From: an uncultured Pseudomonas sp.
GTDB lineage: Bacteria > Pseudomonadota > Gammaproteobacteria > Pseudomonadales > Pseudomonadaceae
Direction: 5' to 3'
Assembly: GCA_943912755.1 (NCBI GenBank)
Contig: CALTWF010000003.1
Span: 1-64,000 of the forward strand
DNA length: 64,000 nt
The translations under genes were made by a program, and so were the position numbers. The notes under the pieces are model-generated. The model had not been told where the DNA came from and searched no databases. It saw only the letters and a program-made list of their open reading frames with translations. Below, in pieces: positions 15,909 to 24,475 of this stretch (its first letter is position 1; every line of letters starts with the position of its first letter).

Positions 15909-16785
15909 CCAGGACGATGCCGAGCAACACGCACAGGGCGCCAAGGATGAAGTTCAGGCTCAGGGGTTCGTCGAGCAGCAACACGCCGAAGGTCACGCCG
16001 AAGATCGGCGTGACGAAGGAGAACACCGCAAGGTTCGACGCCAGGTATTTGCGCAGCAGCCAGAACCAGGTCAGGTAACTGAAGAACGACACCACCAGGG
16101 CCTGGAACAGCACGCTGCCGATGGCGATCGGCGTGAGGGCGACATGACTGATCTTGCCGCTGAAGGCGGCGATCAGCAGCAGGCCGACGAAGCCCACGGC
16201 CAACTGGTAGAACAGGGTCAGGGTCGCCGGCGCCTCGGACAACCGCGAACAGCGCACCACCACGGTGGTGGCGCCCCAGGCCGCGCCAGCCAGCACGCCA
16301 AAGGCATCGCCCAGCAGCATCGGGCCGTTGAGATCCTCCAGCGAAAGGCCACCGGCGAAGGCCACGGCGATGCCGCAGAACGACAGCAGGATGCCCAGCC
16401 ACTGCAGGGGCCGCAGGCGCTCGCTGGGCAGGCTGAAATGCAGGCCAAGGGCGGTGAACACCGGTGCGGTGTAGAGGAACACCGACATATGCGCGGCCGA
16501 GGTCAGCAGCAGGCCCTCGGCGATGAACAGGAACTCCAGGCCGAACAGGGCGCCGGCCAGCAGCCCGGCGCGCCAGGTCGTACCCACCTGCTCCCAGCCA
16601 CCACGCCAGCACATCAGCAGGCCGACCAGCAGCGCGGAAATGCCCGAACGGGTCGCCGCCTGCATCACCGGGGCAATGTCGGCGGCGGCCCATTTCACCG
16701 CCACCTGCTGGACGCCCCAGATCAGGCACAGGCCGAGCATGACCTGGAAAGCGAAGGCATCGGGATCGCGACGGGGAGTGCTCAT
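15853..16785 (-). CDS. EamA/DMT-family transporter
   Basis: A 310-aa inner-membrane protein with ten hydrophobic segments in two EamA repeats (about 15-145 and 160-290), the drug/metabolite transporter fold. Examples are QVMLGLCLIWGVQQVAVKWA near the start and SFFSYLTWFWLLRKYLASN and FSFVTPIFGVTFGVLLLDEP late in the second repeat, where DEP is the usual ending motif. ATG 16785 has a G-rich stretch upstream but no clear ribosome site. It is convergent with, and overlaps, the MFS gene. Substrate unknown; such proteins often export amino acids or metabolites. Confidence 0.85.
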   Translation of the reverse strand: MSTPRRDPDAFAFQVMLGLCLIWGVQQVAVKWAAADIAPVMQAATRSGISALLVGLLMCWRGGWEQVGTTWRAGLLAGALFGLEFLFIAEGLLLTSAAHMSVFLYTAPVFTALGLHFSLPSERLRPLQWLGILLSFCGIAVAFAGGLSLEDLNGPMLLGDAFGVLAGAAWGATTVVVRCSRLSEAPATLTLFYQLAVGFVGLLLIAAFSGKISHVALTPIAIGSVLFQALVVSFFSYLTWFWLLRKYLASNLAVFSFVTPIFGVTFGVLLLDEPLSLNFILGALCVLLGIVLVSAEQWVRRRLRTLLGQR

Positions 16786-16891
16786 CGGTCCCCCCCCAAC
16801 TCTGGCAACGGCATGACAACCTCTTGGCAGCGAAGAATTGGCGCCAATTATTGATGCGGGCAGTCAGGTATTACCAGATATGTCTTGGCGA

Positions 16892-17287
16892 TCAGGCGAT
16901 CTGCGCTTTCGCGGCGACCTCTTCGAAGGTGGCTTCGTTCAGCGCATCGGCCTGTTCATCGAGCACCTGACGCGGGTGGTCGTTGCCGGGGATGCTGCTG
17001 TCGATCAGGCTCAGCAGGCGCGAACCGCGCTCGGTCAGCATGAAATTCTCGCCATTGCCGCCCTCCTCCGTTGGCCGGCCGACAATGTAGCCGCGCAACA
17101 CCAGCAGTTGTTCGTACTCGCAGGCACGGGTTTTCAGGTGGTCGACATTGCCTACCGGCTGGCCTGCCGCCGCCAGTTGCGTAGCGTGCTCCTCGGCGCT
17201 GGCGCGCGGTTTGAAGTCGTGTCCGGCACAGTTCTGCACGTCATGCAGCAGGCGTTCGATCAGATCCCAGTCATACACAGTGCTCAT
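16892..17287 (-). CDS. Small protein resembling DUF2513 (winged-helix-like)
   Basis: A 131-aa cytoplasmic protein. ATG 17287 has GAGG 8 bases upstream. The N terminus STVYDWDLIERLLHDVQN and the central LTERGSRLLSLIDSSI recall DUF2513 proteins, which begin with a (K/Y)DWDLI motif and contain a LT..G..LL element of a winged helix. The C terminus is acidic and alanine-rich. It sits between an EamA gene (same strand, downstream) and a divergent small exported protein; neither suggests a role. I would treat it as a hypothetical with possible nucleic-acid-binding fold. Confidence 0.65.
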   Translation of the reverse strand: MSTVYDWDLIERLLHDVQNCAGHDFKPRASAEEHATQLAAAGQPVGNVDHLKTRACEYEQLLVLRGYIVGRPTEEGGNGENFMLTERGSRLLSLIDSSIPGNDHPRQVLDEQADALNEATFEEVAAKAQIA

Positions 17288-17405
17288 GGCAAAGGCCTCG
17301 GGTAGTGACAGTCAAGGTTGTGACCGGCCCCGTTCGCCACGGTTCGACTGAACTTTCCCGGTGGCACCCGCCTCAACCGGGAACCTGGAACAAGGAGGCT
17401 CGACC

Positions 17406-17675
17406 ATGAAGACCCTGATGATGCTGACCGCCACCGCCAGCCTGCTGTTTGCCCTGCCGAGCTGGGCCTGCACCCTGGAGGAGGCGACGGAGAAACGCGA
17501 GGAACTGGCCAAGGAAGTGACGCGGCTGACCGAGCAGAACCCGCAGAAGGCCAAGGAAATCAATGATGAATTGAGGGGGATGAAGCTGGGGACGGAGAGC
17601 AAGGACCTGCCGGACAAATGCCAACTGATCGACAAGCGCATGCAGGAGCTGAAGGAGGCCGAGAAAAAAACCTGA
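17406..17675 (+). CDS. Small exported protein of unknown function
   Basis: An 89-aa protein with an obvious signal peptide (about 1-21, TASLLFALPSWA), then a charged helical body with Cys at about 22 and 75 (TLEEATEKREELAKEVTRL and SKDLPDKCQLIDKRM). ATG 17406 follows AAGGAGG, so the in-frame upstream ATG is rejected. The two cysteines could form one disulfide in the periplasm. No family is recognised, though proteins of this size and style occur widely in Pseudomonas. It is followed by a REP pair. Confidence 0.75.
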   Translation: MKTLMMLTATASLLFALPSWACTLEEATEKREELAKEVTRLTEQNPQKAKEINDELRGMKLGTESKDLPDKCQLIDKRMQELKEAEKKT

Positions 17676-17695
17676 TCCCATTATGAATTTGAGGG

Positions 17696-17774
17696 CCTGA
17701 TCGCTGGCAAGCCAGCTCCCACAAGGCCTGCGGTGCACGCGGTCACTGTGGGAGCTGGCTTGCCAGCGATCAGG
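17696..17774. repeat. Paired REP element, GCTGGCTTGCCAGC type
   Basis: CCTGATCGCTGGCAAGCCAG at one end and its inverse at the other, in the convergent gap between the small exported protein and the RNA helicase. It may end both transcripts. Confidence 0.9.
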
Positions 17775-17791
17775 CTCTCAAGGGCAGCAGA

Positions 17792-19117
17792 TTACTCAGC
17801 CGCCGGAGCGCGCTTCTTCTTCAGCGGCGCCAGACCGTCGGAGCTGGCCAGCGGCGCGTTCGGCCGCGGCTTGGCGGTCGGCTTGCGCTTGGCCGCGACC
17901 TTCTTGTCGCCTTTCTTGTCCGCGGTCTTTTTCTTCTTCGCCCCGGCCGCCTTGCCCGACGCCTTGACCTTCTTCGGCCCGCTGTAGGTGCCCTTCACTT
18001 CCTTGATCACGCGGCGCTCGAAGGTCTGCTTCAGGTAGCGCTCGATGCTCGACATCAGGTTCCAGTCACCGTGGCAGATCAGCGACACCGCCAGGCCATC
18101 GGCGCCGGCACGACCGGTACGGCCGATACGGTGCACGTACTCGTCGCCGCTGCGCGGCATGTCGAAGTTGATCACCAGGTCCAGGCCGTCGACGTCCAGG
18201 CCGCGGGCCGCCACGTCGGTAGCCACCAGCACCTTGGCGCCGCCGGTCTTGAAGCGCTCGATGGCCAGCTTGCGGTCCTTCTGGTCCTTGTCGCCGTGCA
18301 GGACGAAGGCCTTCACGTCCTTGGCCACCAGGTGGCCGTAGATGCGGTCGGCCATGACCCGGGTGTTGGTGAAGATGATGGCCTTTTCGTAGGTCTCGTT
18401 GGCCAGCAGCCACTGGGCGATCTGCTCTTTGTGCTGGTTGTGGTCGGCGGTGATGATCTGCTGGCGGGTGGTTTCGTTCAGCTGGCTGACGGCGTTGAGC
18501 ATCAGGTGCTCCGGGTCCTTCAGCACCTTGGCGATCATGTCGCGCAGGCCGGCGCCACCGGTGGTGGCGGAGAACAGCAGGGTCTGCTCGCGGTTCGGGC
18601 ACAGCCCGCACATGCGCTCGACGTCTTCGGCGAAGCCCATGTCGAGCATGCGGTCGGCTTCGTCGAGGACCACCACCTGCACGTGTTCGAGGTCCAGGTT
18701 GCCGGCGTTGAGGTGTTCGAGCATGCGGCCCGGGGTGCCGATCAGGATGTCCGGGACCTTGCGCAGCATCGCCGCCTGTTCCTTGAAGTCTTCGCCGCCG
18801 GTAATGATCCCCGACTTGACGAAGGTGAACTGGGCGAAGCGCTCGACTTCCTTGAGGGTCTGCTGGGCCAGCTCGCGGGTCGGCAGCAGGACCAGGGCGC
18901 GGATCTCGACGCGCTTCTGGTTCAGGTCGACCAGGCGGTTGAGCACCGGCAGGACGAAGGCTGCGGTCTTGCCGCTACCGGTTTTCGCCGTCACCCGCAG
19001 GTCACGCCCTTGCAAGGCCAGGGGAATGGCCGCCGCCTGCACCGGCGTCGGCTCGACAAAGTTGAGTGCGGCGACGGCTTTGAGCAGGCGTTCGTGCAGG
19101 GCGAATTGGGAAAACAC
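17792..19117 (-). CDS. DEAD-box ATP-dependent RNA helicase (SrmB/RhlE-like)
   Basis: A 441-aa RNA helicase. I chose GTG 19117, because GAGG lies 8 bases upstream and the protein then begins MFSQFALHERLLKAV, the Q-motif region; longer starts to 19153 lack a ribosome site. Motifs in order are FVEPTPVQ, AKTGSGKT (about 44-51), PTRELAQQ, GTPGRML, VVLDEADRMLDMG, LFSATTGG, IIFTNTR, VATDVAARGLDVDGLD and HRIGRTGRAG. The last 75 or so residues are a lysine- and alanine-rich basic tail, typical for ribosome-assembly or cold-adaptation helicases that bind RNA nonspecifically. P. aeruginosa PA2840 seems the closest remembered relative. It has no operon partner. Confidence 0.88.
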   Translation of the reverse strand: MFSQFALHERLLKAVAALNFVEPTPVQAAAIPLALQGRDLRVTAKTGSGKTAAFVLPVLNRLVDLNQKRVEIRALVLLPTRELAQQTLKEVERFAQFTFVKSGIITGGEDFKEQAAMLRKVPDILIGTPGRMLEHLNAGNLDLEHVQVVVLDEADRMLDMGFAEDVERMCGLCPNREQTLLFSATTGGAGLRDMIAKVLKDPEHLMLNAVSQLNETTRQQIITADHNQHKEQIAQWLLANETYEKAIIFTNTRVMADRIYGHLVAKDVKAFVLHGDKDQKDRKLAIERFKTGGAKVLVATDVAARGLDVDGLDLVINFDMPRSGDEYVHRIGRTGRAGADGLAVSLICHGDWNLMSSIERYLKQTFERRVIKEVKGTYSGPKKVKASGKAAGAKKKKTADKKGDKKVAAKRKPTAKPRPNAPLASSDGLAPLKKKRAPAAE

Positions 19118-19263
19118 GGATGTAACCTCGGGCATGTGCAGAAATTCAGCCACATAGGGTAACGTTTTCCGCCGCCGGAGCCGAATTTCTTTTTGCCCGG
19201 ACAGGGTCCGCGCGGCTCTAATGACCGGCCCGTTTTCCTCAATGTGGAGTTTTTGCTTTACCC

Positions 19264-20574
19264 ATGGCTATTCAACAGTTCTGGCAAGACGCCCTCGACC
19301 TGTGGGGCACCCTCGACCAGCATCCCCTGCTGCACGCCACTATCGGCGTGGTGGCGCTGCTGGTCATCGCCCTGCTGCTGGGGCGCGTGGCCCGCTTCGT
19401 CATCCTGCATGCGGTCAAGCTGCTCAGCCGACAGCCGGCGCTGCTGTGGCTCAAGGACCTGCTGCACAACAAGGTGTTCCACCGCCTGGCGCAGATCACC
19501 CCGTCGCTGGTGGTGCAGTTCGGCCTGAAGCTGGTGCCGGAGCTGAGCGCCACCAGCCAGCATTTCCTCGGCAACGTCGCGCTGGCCTTTACCATCCTGT
19601 TCCTGCTGCTGGCCCTGGCCGCCCTGCTCGATGCCCTGCTGGACATCTACGCGCGCACCGAACACGCCCGCACCCGCTCGATCAAGGGCTATGTGCAACT
19701 GGCCAAGATGGTGCTCTACGTGTTCGGCGCGATCATCATCGTCGCCACCCTGATCGACCGCTCGCCGCTGTTGCTGCTGTCCGGCCTGGGTGCGATGTCG
19801 GCGGTGATCCTGCTGGTCTACAAGGACACCCTGCTGTCGTTCGTCGCCAGCGTGCAACTCACCAGCAACGACATGCTGCGGGTCGGCGACTGGATCGAGA
19901 TGCCCCAGGTCGGCGCCGACGGCGACGTGGTGGACATCACCCTGCACACGGTCAAGGTGCAGAACTTCGACAAGACCATCGTCTCCATCCCCACCTGGCG
20001 CCTGATGAGCGAATCGTTCCGCAACTGGCGCGGCATGCAGCAATCGGGCGGGCGACGGATCAAGCGCAGCCTGTTCATCGATGCCGGCGGCGTGCGCTTC
20101 CTTACCGCCGATGAACAGCACCGCCTGACCGACGTACGCCTGCTCAAGGACTACCTGGCGCAGAAGCGCAACGAACTGCACGACTGGAACGAAGCCCAGG
20201 GCCAGGTCGCCGAGCTGTCGGCCAACCGCCGCCGGCTGACCAATATCGGCACCTTCCGCGCCTTCGCCCTCGCCTACCTGAAGAACCACCCCGACGTGCA
20301 GCAGGGCATGACCTGCATGGTCCGGCAGATGCAGACCACCGCCGAGGGCGTGCCGCTGGAGATCTACTGCTTCACCCGCACCACGGTGTGGGCCGAGTAC
20401 GAGCGGATCCAGGGCGATATCTTCGACTACCTGCTGGCGGTATTGCCGGAGTTCGGCCTGGCCCTGTACCAGCAGCCCAGCGGCAGCGACCTGCGCGCCG
20501 GGCTGGACTCGCTATCGACCGGCCTGGCCGGCGAGCGCCGGACGCTGCGTGCCGAGGCGACTGAGCCAGAGTGA
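19264..20574 (+). CDS. ybdG: Mechanosensitive channel of the MscS family, YbdG/MscM-like
   Basis: A 436-aa inner-membrane channel. ATG 19264 is the start, with a weak ribosome site. The N-terminal part has several membrane segments (about 22-45, 95-125, 140-165), followed by the MscS-type pore helix region around LLSGLGAMSAVILLVYKDTLLSF, then the cytoplasmic beta domain (NDMLRVGDWIEMPQVGADGD, FDKTIVSIPTWRLMSESFRN) and a long C terminus. The conserved W, P and N elements and the overall length match E. coli YbdG, an osmotic-stress channel of miniature conductance. The last 63 bp overlap the end of a convergent EamA gene. No operon partner. Confidence 0.85.
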   Translation: MAIQQFWQDALDLWGTLDQHPLLHATIGVVALLVIALLLGRVARFVILHAVKLLSRQPALLWLKDLLHNKVFHRLAQITPSLVVQFGLKLVPELSATSQHFLGNVALAFTILFLLLALAALLDALLDIYARTEHARTRSIKGYVQLAKMVLYVFGAIIIVATLIDRSPLLLLSGLGAMSAVILLVYKDTLLSFVASVQLTSNDMLRVGDWIEMPQVGADGDVVDITLHTVKVQNFDKTIVSIPTWRLMSESFRNWRGMQQSGGRRIKRSLFIDAGGVRFLTADEQHRLTDVRLLKDYLAQKRNELHDWNEAQGQVAELSANRRRLTNIGTFRAFALAYLKNHPDVQQGMTCMVRQMQTTAEGVPLEIYCFTRTTVWAEYERIQGDIFDYLLAVLPEFGLALYQQPSGSDLRAGLDSLSTGLAGERRTLRAEATEPE

Positions 20575-21390
20575 CGCAAGGATGATGCTGCCGCCCAGGG
20601 CCAGGCGGCCCAGCGGTTCGTCCTGATTCCAGATCAGCAGGTTGAGCAGCAGGCCCACCGGGACATGCAGGTTGTTCATCACCGCAAGGGTGCCGCCGGA
20701 AACCAGGCAGGCACCCTTGTTCCACCAGTACAGCCCCAGCGCGGTCGGCACCAGACCGAGGAACAGCAGCACGCCCCACTGGGCATCGCTGGTGGGCAGG
20801 CGCTCGGCATTGCCGAAGGCGAGGAACGCCGGCAGCACGACGATCAAGGCCCCCAGGTAGAAGTAGCCAAAGCGCCGGTAGTGCGGCAGGTCGCTGGGGT
20901 GACGGGCGACCAGGTGCTTGTACAGGACCTGGCCGGCGGCGTAGGTGAAGTTGGCCAGTTGCAGCAGCAGGAAGCCGATGAAGAAGTCCGGGTCGATGCT
21001 TTCGAAGCGGATCACCGCCGCGCCGGCCACCGCCACCAGCGCGGCGACCAGGGCCCAGGGATTGAAGCGGCGGTTCAGCGCGTCTTCGATCAGGGTCACG
21101 TGCAAGGGCGTGAGGATGGTGAACAGCAGCACCTCCGGCACGGTCAGCACGCGGAAGCTGAGGTACAGGCACACATAGGTGATGCCGAACTGCAGCGCAC
21201 CGATCACCAGCATGGCGCGCATGAAGCGCGGCTCGACCTGGCGCCAGCGGGTCAGCGGCAGGAATACCAGCAGCGCCAGCACCACCCGGGCCAGTACGGC
21301 GAAATAGCTGTCGACGTGGCCGGCGAGGTATTCGCCGATCAGGTTGAAGGAGTACGCCTGGATCAGCGCGACGATCAGTAGGTAGCCCAT
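20512..21390 (-). CDS. EamA/DMT-family transporter
   Basis: A 292-aa membrane protein with ten hydrophobic segments in two EamA repeats. ATG 21390 follows GAGAGG at 5 bases. The first repeat includes YFAVLARVVLALLVFLPLTR and PEVLLFTILTPLHVTLIEDA; the second includes GVLLFLGLVPTALGLYWWNK and NNLHVPVGLLLNLLIWNQDE. This arrangement is seen in the carboxylate/amino-acid/amine branch. It is convergent with the YbdG-like channel, with 63 bp of coding overlap. Substrate unknown; similarity to E. coli YigM is possible but unproven. Confidence 0.82.
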   Translation of the reverse strand: MGYLLIVALIQAYSFNLIGEYLAGHVDSYFAVLARVVLALLVFLPLTRWRQVEPRFMRAMLVIGALQFGITYVCLYLSFRVLTVPEVLLFTILTPLHVTLIEDALNRRFNPWALVAALVAVAGAAVIRFESIDPDFFIGFLLLQLANFTYAAGQVLYKHLVARHPSDLPHYRRFGYFYLGALIVVLPAFLAFGNAERLPTSDAQWGVLLFLGLVPTALGLYWWNKGACLVSGGTLAVMNNLHVPVGLLLNLLIWNQDEPLGRLALGGSIILASLWLSRLGTQRPALAGQAGR

Positions 21391-21463
21391 GGTTGCCTCT
21401 CGGGGATCAAGGCGGCGACCTTAGCGGGTTGGGGTAGCCGGGTGCAATTGTGTTGTGGCTTAT

Positions 21464-21543
21464 GCCCTCATCGCTGGCAAGCCAGCTCCCACAGGTCCGG
21501 TGCATGCCATACCAGTGCGAGCTGGCTTGCCAGCGATGAGGGC
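21464..21543. repeat. Paired REP element, GCTGGCTTGCCAGC type
   Basis: GCCCTCATCGCTGGCAAGCC and its inverse with a spacer of about 30 bases. One arm is slightly diverged (GTGCGAGCTGGCTT instead of GTGGGAGCTGGCTT). It lies between the EamA gene start and the azoR terminator. Confidence 0.88.
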
Positions 21544-21554
21544 CTCGAAGGCAA

Positions 21555-21590
21555 TAAAAAAACCCGGCCAAGCACAGGGCTTCGACCGGG
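21555..21590 (-). terminator. Rho-independent terminator of azoR
   Basis: Reading the minus strand, CCCGGTCGAAGC and GCTTGGCCGGG form an imperfect stem followed by TTTTTTT. It lies about 55 bases after the azoR stop. Confidence 0.8.
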
Positions 21591-21643
21591 CAGTACACCC
21601 AAAGGAGCAAAAAAGGGGTGTCAGTCAGGGAATGCTGTTTGCC

Positions 21644-22243
21644 TCAGGCCACCGCGGCCAGCTTGGCCTTGGCCTGGTTCAGGCCCTTCTCGTGGAAGTC
21701 GCCGCCCATGTTCAGGCCTTCGGCGTGGATGAAGGTCACGTCATGGATGCCGATGAAGGCCAGCACCTGGCGCAGGTAGGGTTCCTGGTGATCGCTGGCG
21801 GCGCCGGCATGGATGCCGCCGCGGGCGGTCAGGACGAAGGCGCGCTTGCCGGTGAGCAGGCCTTGCGGGCCGGTGTCGGTGTACTTGAAGGTCACGCCGG
21901 CACGCAGCACGTGGTCGAGCCAGGCTTTCAGGGTGCTGGGGATGGTGAAGTTGTACATCGGCGCGGCGAGTACCAGCACGTCGGCGGCCAGCACTTCGTC
22001 GGTCAGTTCGTTGGAGCGGGTCAGCGCCTGCGCTTCTTCTGCGCTGCGCTGGTCTTGCGGCTTCATCCAGCCACCCAGCAAGGTGCTGTCCAGATGCGGC
22101 AGCGGATTCAGAGCCACATCGCGCACAGTGACGGCATCGGCAGGGTTGGCCGCTTGCCATTGGGCGATGAAATCACGGGTCAGTTGCCGGGAGGTGGAAT
22201 CCTGCTGGCGGGCGCTGCTTTCGATGATCAGTACGCGGGACAT
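21644..22243 (-). CDS. azoR: FMN-dependent NADH-azoreductase
   Basis: A 199-aa flavodoxin-fold reductase. It reduces azo bonds and quinones with NADH, using FMN, in the cytoplasm, usually as a homodimer. ATG 22243 has GGAGG 9 bases upstream. Motifs are the FMN phosphate loop ESSARQQDSTSRQLT (about 8-22), the APMYNFTIPSTLKAWLDHV segment (about 94-112) that contacts the flavin ring, and TARGGIH. The length matches E. coli AzoR (201 aa) and Pseudomonas AzoR proteins. Its upstream region carries an inverted repeat (22296-22337), and a LysR gene lies one gene away. No anomalies. Confidence 0.9.
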   Translation of the reverse strand: MSRVLIIESSARQQDSTSRQLTRDFIAQWQAANPADAVTVRDVALNPLPHLDSTLLGGWMKPQDQRSAEEAQALTRSNELTDEVLAADVLVLAAPMYNFTIPSTLKAWLDHVLRAGVTFKYTDTGPQGLLTGKRAFVLTARGGIHAGAASDHQEPYLRQVLAFIGIHDVTFIHAEGLNMGGDFHEKGLNQAKAKLAAVA

Positions 22244-22295
22244 TGAATTTTGCCTCCATCGGCAAGGTCGCTAAGTCGATGGAGACAAGATTAAT

Positions 22296-22337
22296 GATTG
22301 ACCTATCGATAAAAAAGCGTAAAAACTCGGTCAAATC
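22296..22337. promoter_or_regulatory. Inverted repeat upstream of azoR
   Basis: GATTGACC (22296-22303) and GGTCAAATC (22329-22337) form a near-perfect inverted repeat about 25 bases apart, located 50-95 bases upstream of azoR. It could be an operator; which regulator uses it is unknown, with the LysR gene at 22724 the nearest candidate. Confidence 0.35.
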
Positions 22338-22343
22338 TATCAG

Positions 22344-22673
22344 TTAATTTGTTTGTTGCCCTGTGCAGTCCAGCGCGATGCGCATCTTGATGATCTGCTT
22401 GTTGAAACGGGCACTAACGTCGCGACTCTGCCCCGCCGGCACTTCAACCCGCCGGACCCGCGGGGTTTCCGGGCCATTGCGGAAGGTCACCCGGCAGAAA
22501 GCCGCGGTGTCGCCATAGTTGTTCAGGGTGATGGTGGTCATGTCGTTGGCGGTGTCGTAGGTGGTGGTATCAAGCTTGACGCCCGTTTCCAGCTTCTTTT
22601 CCACCTCGATGGGATAGGCCGCCAGGGCCGACAACGGCAGCAGGGCCAGCAAAGCAACACAGTATTTCTTCAT
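22344..22673 (-). CDS. Small periplasmic protein of unknown function
   Basis: A 109-aa exported protein. ATG 22673 follows AGGAG at 8 bases. Residues 1-18 form a signal peptide (KKYCVALLALLPLSALAA). The mature part looks all-beta, with repeated short strands (TTITLNNYGDTAAFCRVTFRN, EVPAGQSRDVSARFNKQI) and two cysteines (about 61 and 103) that could pair. The pattern recalls an immunoglobulin-like or pilus-chaperone-like small fold, but I recognise no named family; such proteins have been misannotated as phosphoglycerate kinase in Pseudomonas. It is divergent from the LysR gene, with only 50 bp between starts. Confidence 0.78.
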   Translation of the reverse strand: MKKYCVALLALLPLSALAAYPIEVEKKLETGVKLDTTTYDTANDMTTITLNNYGDTAAFCRVTFRNGPETPRVRRVEVPAGQSRDVSARFNKQIIKMRIALDCTGQQTN

Positions 22674-22723
22674 ACGGCGCTCTCCTTGAGAAGTGCGCCA
22701 GCTTAGGACAACAGGAGCCGAAG

Positions 22724-23647
22724 ATGAAAGCGCCGCGCGTAACCCTCGATCAATGGCGAACCCTGCAGGCCGTGGTCGATCACGGCGGCTTCGCCCAGGC
22801 CGCCGAGGCCTTGCACCGCTCGCAATCCTCGGTGAGCTACACCGTGGCGCGCATGCAGGACCAACTGGGCGTGCCGCTACTGCGTATCGACGGGCGCAAG
22901 GCCGTGCTCACCGACGCCGGCAGCGTGCTGCTGCGGCGCTCGCGGCAACTGGTCAAGCAGGCCAGCCAGCTGGAAGACCTCGCCCACCATATGGAACAGG
23001 GCTGGGAAGCCGAGGTGCGCCTGGTGGTGGACGCCGCCTACCCCAACGCCCGTCTGGTCCGCGCCCTGAGCGCCTTCATGCCGCAGAGCCGCGGCTGCCG
23101 GGTACGCCTGCGCGAGGAGGTGCTGTCCGGGGTCGAGGAAGTGCTGCACGAAGGCATCGCCGACCTGGCCATCAGCAGCTTCAGCATCGCCGGCTACCTG
23201 GGCGCCGAGCTGAGCGCGGTGGAGTTCGTCGCCGTGGCCCACCCCGAGCACCCGCTGCACCGCCTCGGCCGGGTGCTGAACTTCCAGGACCTGGAAAGCC
23301 AGCTGCAAGTGGTGATCCGCGACTCCGGCCGTTCGCAGCCGCGCGATGTCGGCTGGCTCGGCGCCGAACAGCGCTGGACCGTGGGCAGCCTGGCCACCGC
23401 CGCCACCTTCGTCAGCAGCGGCCTGGGCTTTGCCTGGCTGCCGCGCCACCTGATCGAGCGCGAGCTGCGCGAGGGCGTGCTCAAGCCCCTGCCGCTGGAT
23501 CAGGGTGGCAGCCGCCACCCACTGTTCTACCTTTACTCGAACAAGGACAAACCCCTCGGTCCGGCTACGCAGATCCTCATCGAGTTGCTGCGCAACTTCG
23601 ACACCGCGCCGCTGGACGTTCCCTTCGCCGCCCCGGCCCAAGCCTGA
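22724..23647 (+). CDS. LysR-family transcriptional regulator
   Basis: A 307-aa LysR regulator. ATG 22724 has AGGAG 6 bases upstream. The helix-turn-helix spans about 7-65 (TLDQWRTLQAVVDHGGFAQA, then AEALHRSQSSVSYTVARMQ), and the effector-binding domain about 90-300. It is divergent from the small periplasmic protein and 12 bp upstream of an alpha/beta hydrolase, with which it is probably co-transcribed. The targets could be the neighbouring hydrolase, the periplasmic protein or azoR; the sequence does not say which. No anomalies in length or composition. Confidence 0.87.
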   Translation: MKAPRVTLDQWRTLQAVVDHGGFAQAAEALHRSQSSVSYTVARMQDQLGVPLLRIDGRKAVLTDAGSVLLRRSRQLVKQASQLEDLAHHMEQGWEAEVRLVVDAAYPNARLVRALSAFMPQSRGCRVRLREEVLSGVEEVLHEGIADLAISSFSIAGYLGAELSAVEFVAVAHPEHPLHRLGRVLNFQDLESQLQVVIRDSGRSQPRDVGWLGAEQRWTVGSLATAATFVSSGLGFAWLPRHLIERELREGVLKPLPLDQGGSRHPLFYLYSNKDKPLGPATQILIELLRNFDTAPLDVPFAAPAQA

Positions 23648-23659
23648 CAGGTACCGCCC

Positions 23660-24475
23660 ATGGCCTACTTCGAACATGAAGGTTGCACCCTGCACTACGA
23701 AGAATACGGCCGGGGCGAACCCCTGGTACTGGTCCACGGCCTCGGTTCCAGCTGCCAGGACTGGGAATACCAGGTCCCGGTGCTGGCCGCCGGTTACCGC
23801 CTGATCCTTCTCGACCTGCGCGGTCACGGGCGCTCCGACAAGCCCCGCGAGCGCTACAGCATTGCCGGCTTCAGCGCCGACCTGATGGCCCTGCTGGAAC
23901 ATCTGGGCACCGGCCCGGTGCATTACGTCGGCTTGTCCATGGGCGGCATGGTCGGTTTCCAGTTCGCCGTCGATCACCCCGAGTGGCTGCGCAGCCTGAC
24001 CATCGTCAACAGCGCGCCGGCGGTAAAAGTCCGCAGCCGCGACGATTACTGGCAGTGGGCCAAGCGCTGGAGCCTGGCCCGGCTGCTGTCCCTGCGCACC
24101 ATCGGCAAGGGCCTGGCGGCGCGGCTGTTTCCCAAGCCCGAACAAGCCGAACTGCGGCGCAAGATGGCCGAACGCTGGGCCCGCAACGACAAACGCGCCT
24201 ACCTGGCCAGCTTCGACGCCATCGTCAACTGGGGCGTGGAGGAACGCCTGGGGCGCATCGCCTGTCCCACCCTGGTGATCACTGCCGACCACGACTACAC
24301 CCCGGTAGCGCTGAAGGAGCGCTACACCGCCCTGATCCCCGGCGCGCGACTGGCGGTCATCGCCGATTCGCGGCACGCTACGCCGCTGGACCAACCGCAG
24401 GTTTTCAACCAGACCCTGCTGCAGTTTCTCGCTGCGGCTTCAACCACCTCTCAAGGATCATTGAGTACATGCTGA
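23660..24475 (+). CDS. Alpha/beta-hydrolase fold protein
   Basis: A 271-aa cytoplasmic hydrolase. The fold motifs are clear: oxyanion region LVHGLGSSCQDWE, nucleophile elbow GLSMGGM with Ser at about 93, acid in VITADHDYTPVAL, and His in RHATPLDQP. The style resembles BioH/enol-lactonase-type esterases, but the substrate cannot be told from sequence. It starts 12 bp after the LysR gene, and its stop overlaps the start of ppiA by 7 bp, so translation is probably coupled. The weak AGGT ribosome site fits an internal operon gene. Confidence 0.85.
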   Translation: MAYFEHEGCTLHYEEYGRGEPLVLVHGLGSSCQDWEYQVPVLAAGYRLILLDLRGHGRSDKPRERYSIAGFSADLMALLEHLGTGPVHYVGLSMGGMVGFQFAVDHPEWLRSLTIVNSAPAVKVRSRDDYWQWAKRWSLARLLSLRTIGKGLAARLFPKPEQAELRRKMAERWARNDKRAYLASFDAIVNWGVEERLGRIACPTLVITADHDYTPVALKERYTALIPGARLAVIADSRHATPLDQPQVFNQTLLQFLAAASTTSQGSLSTC

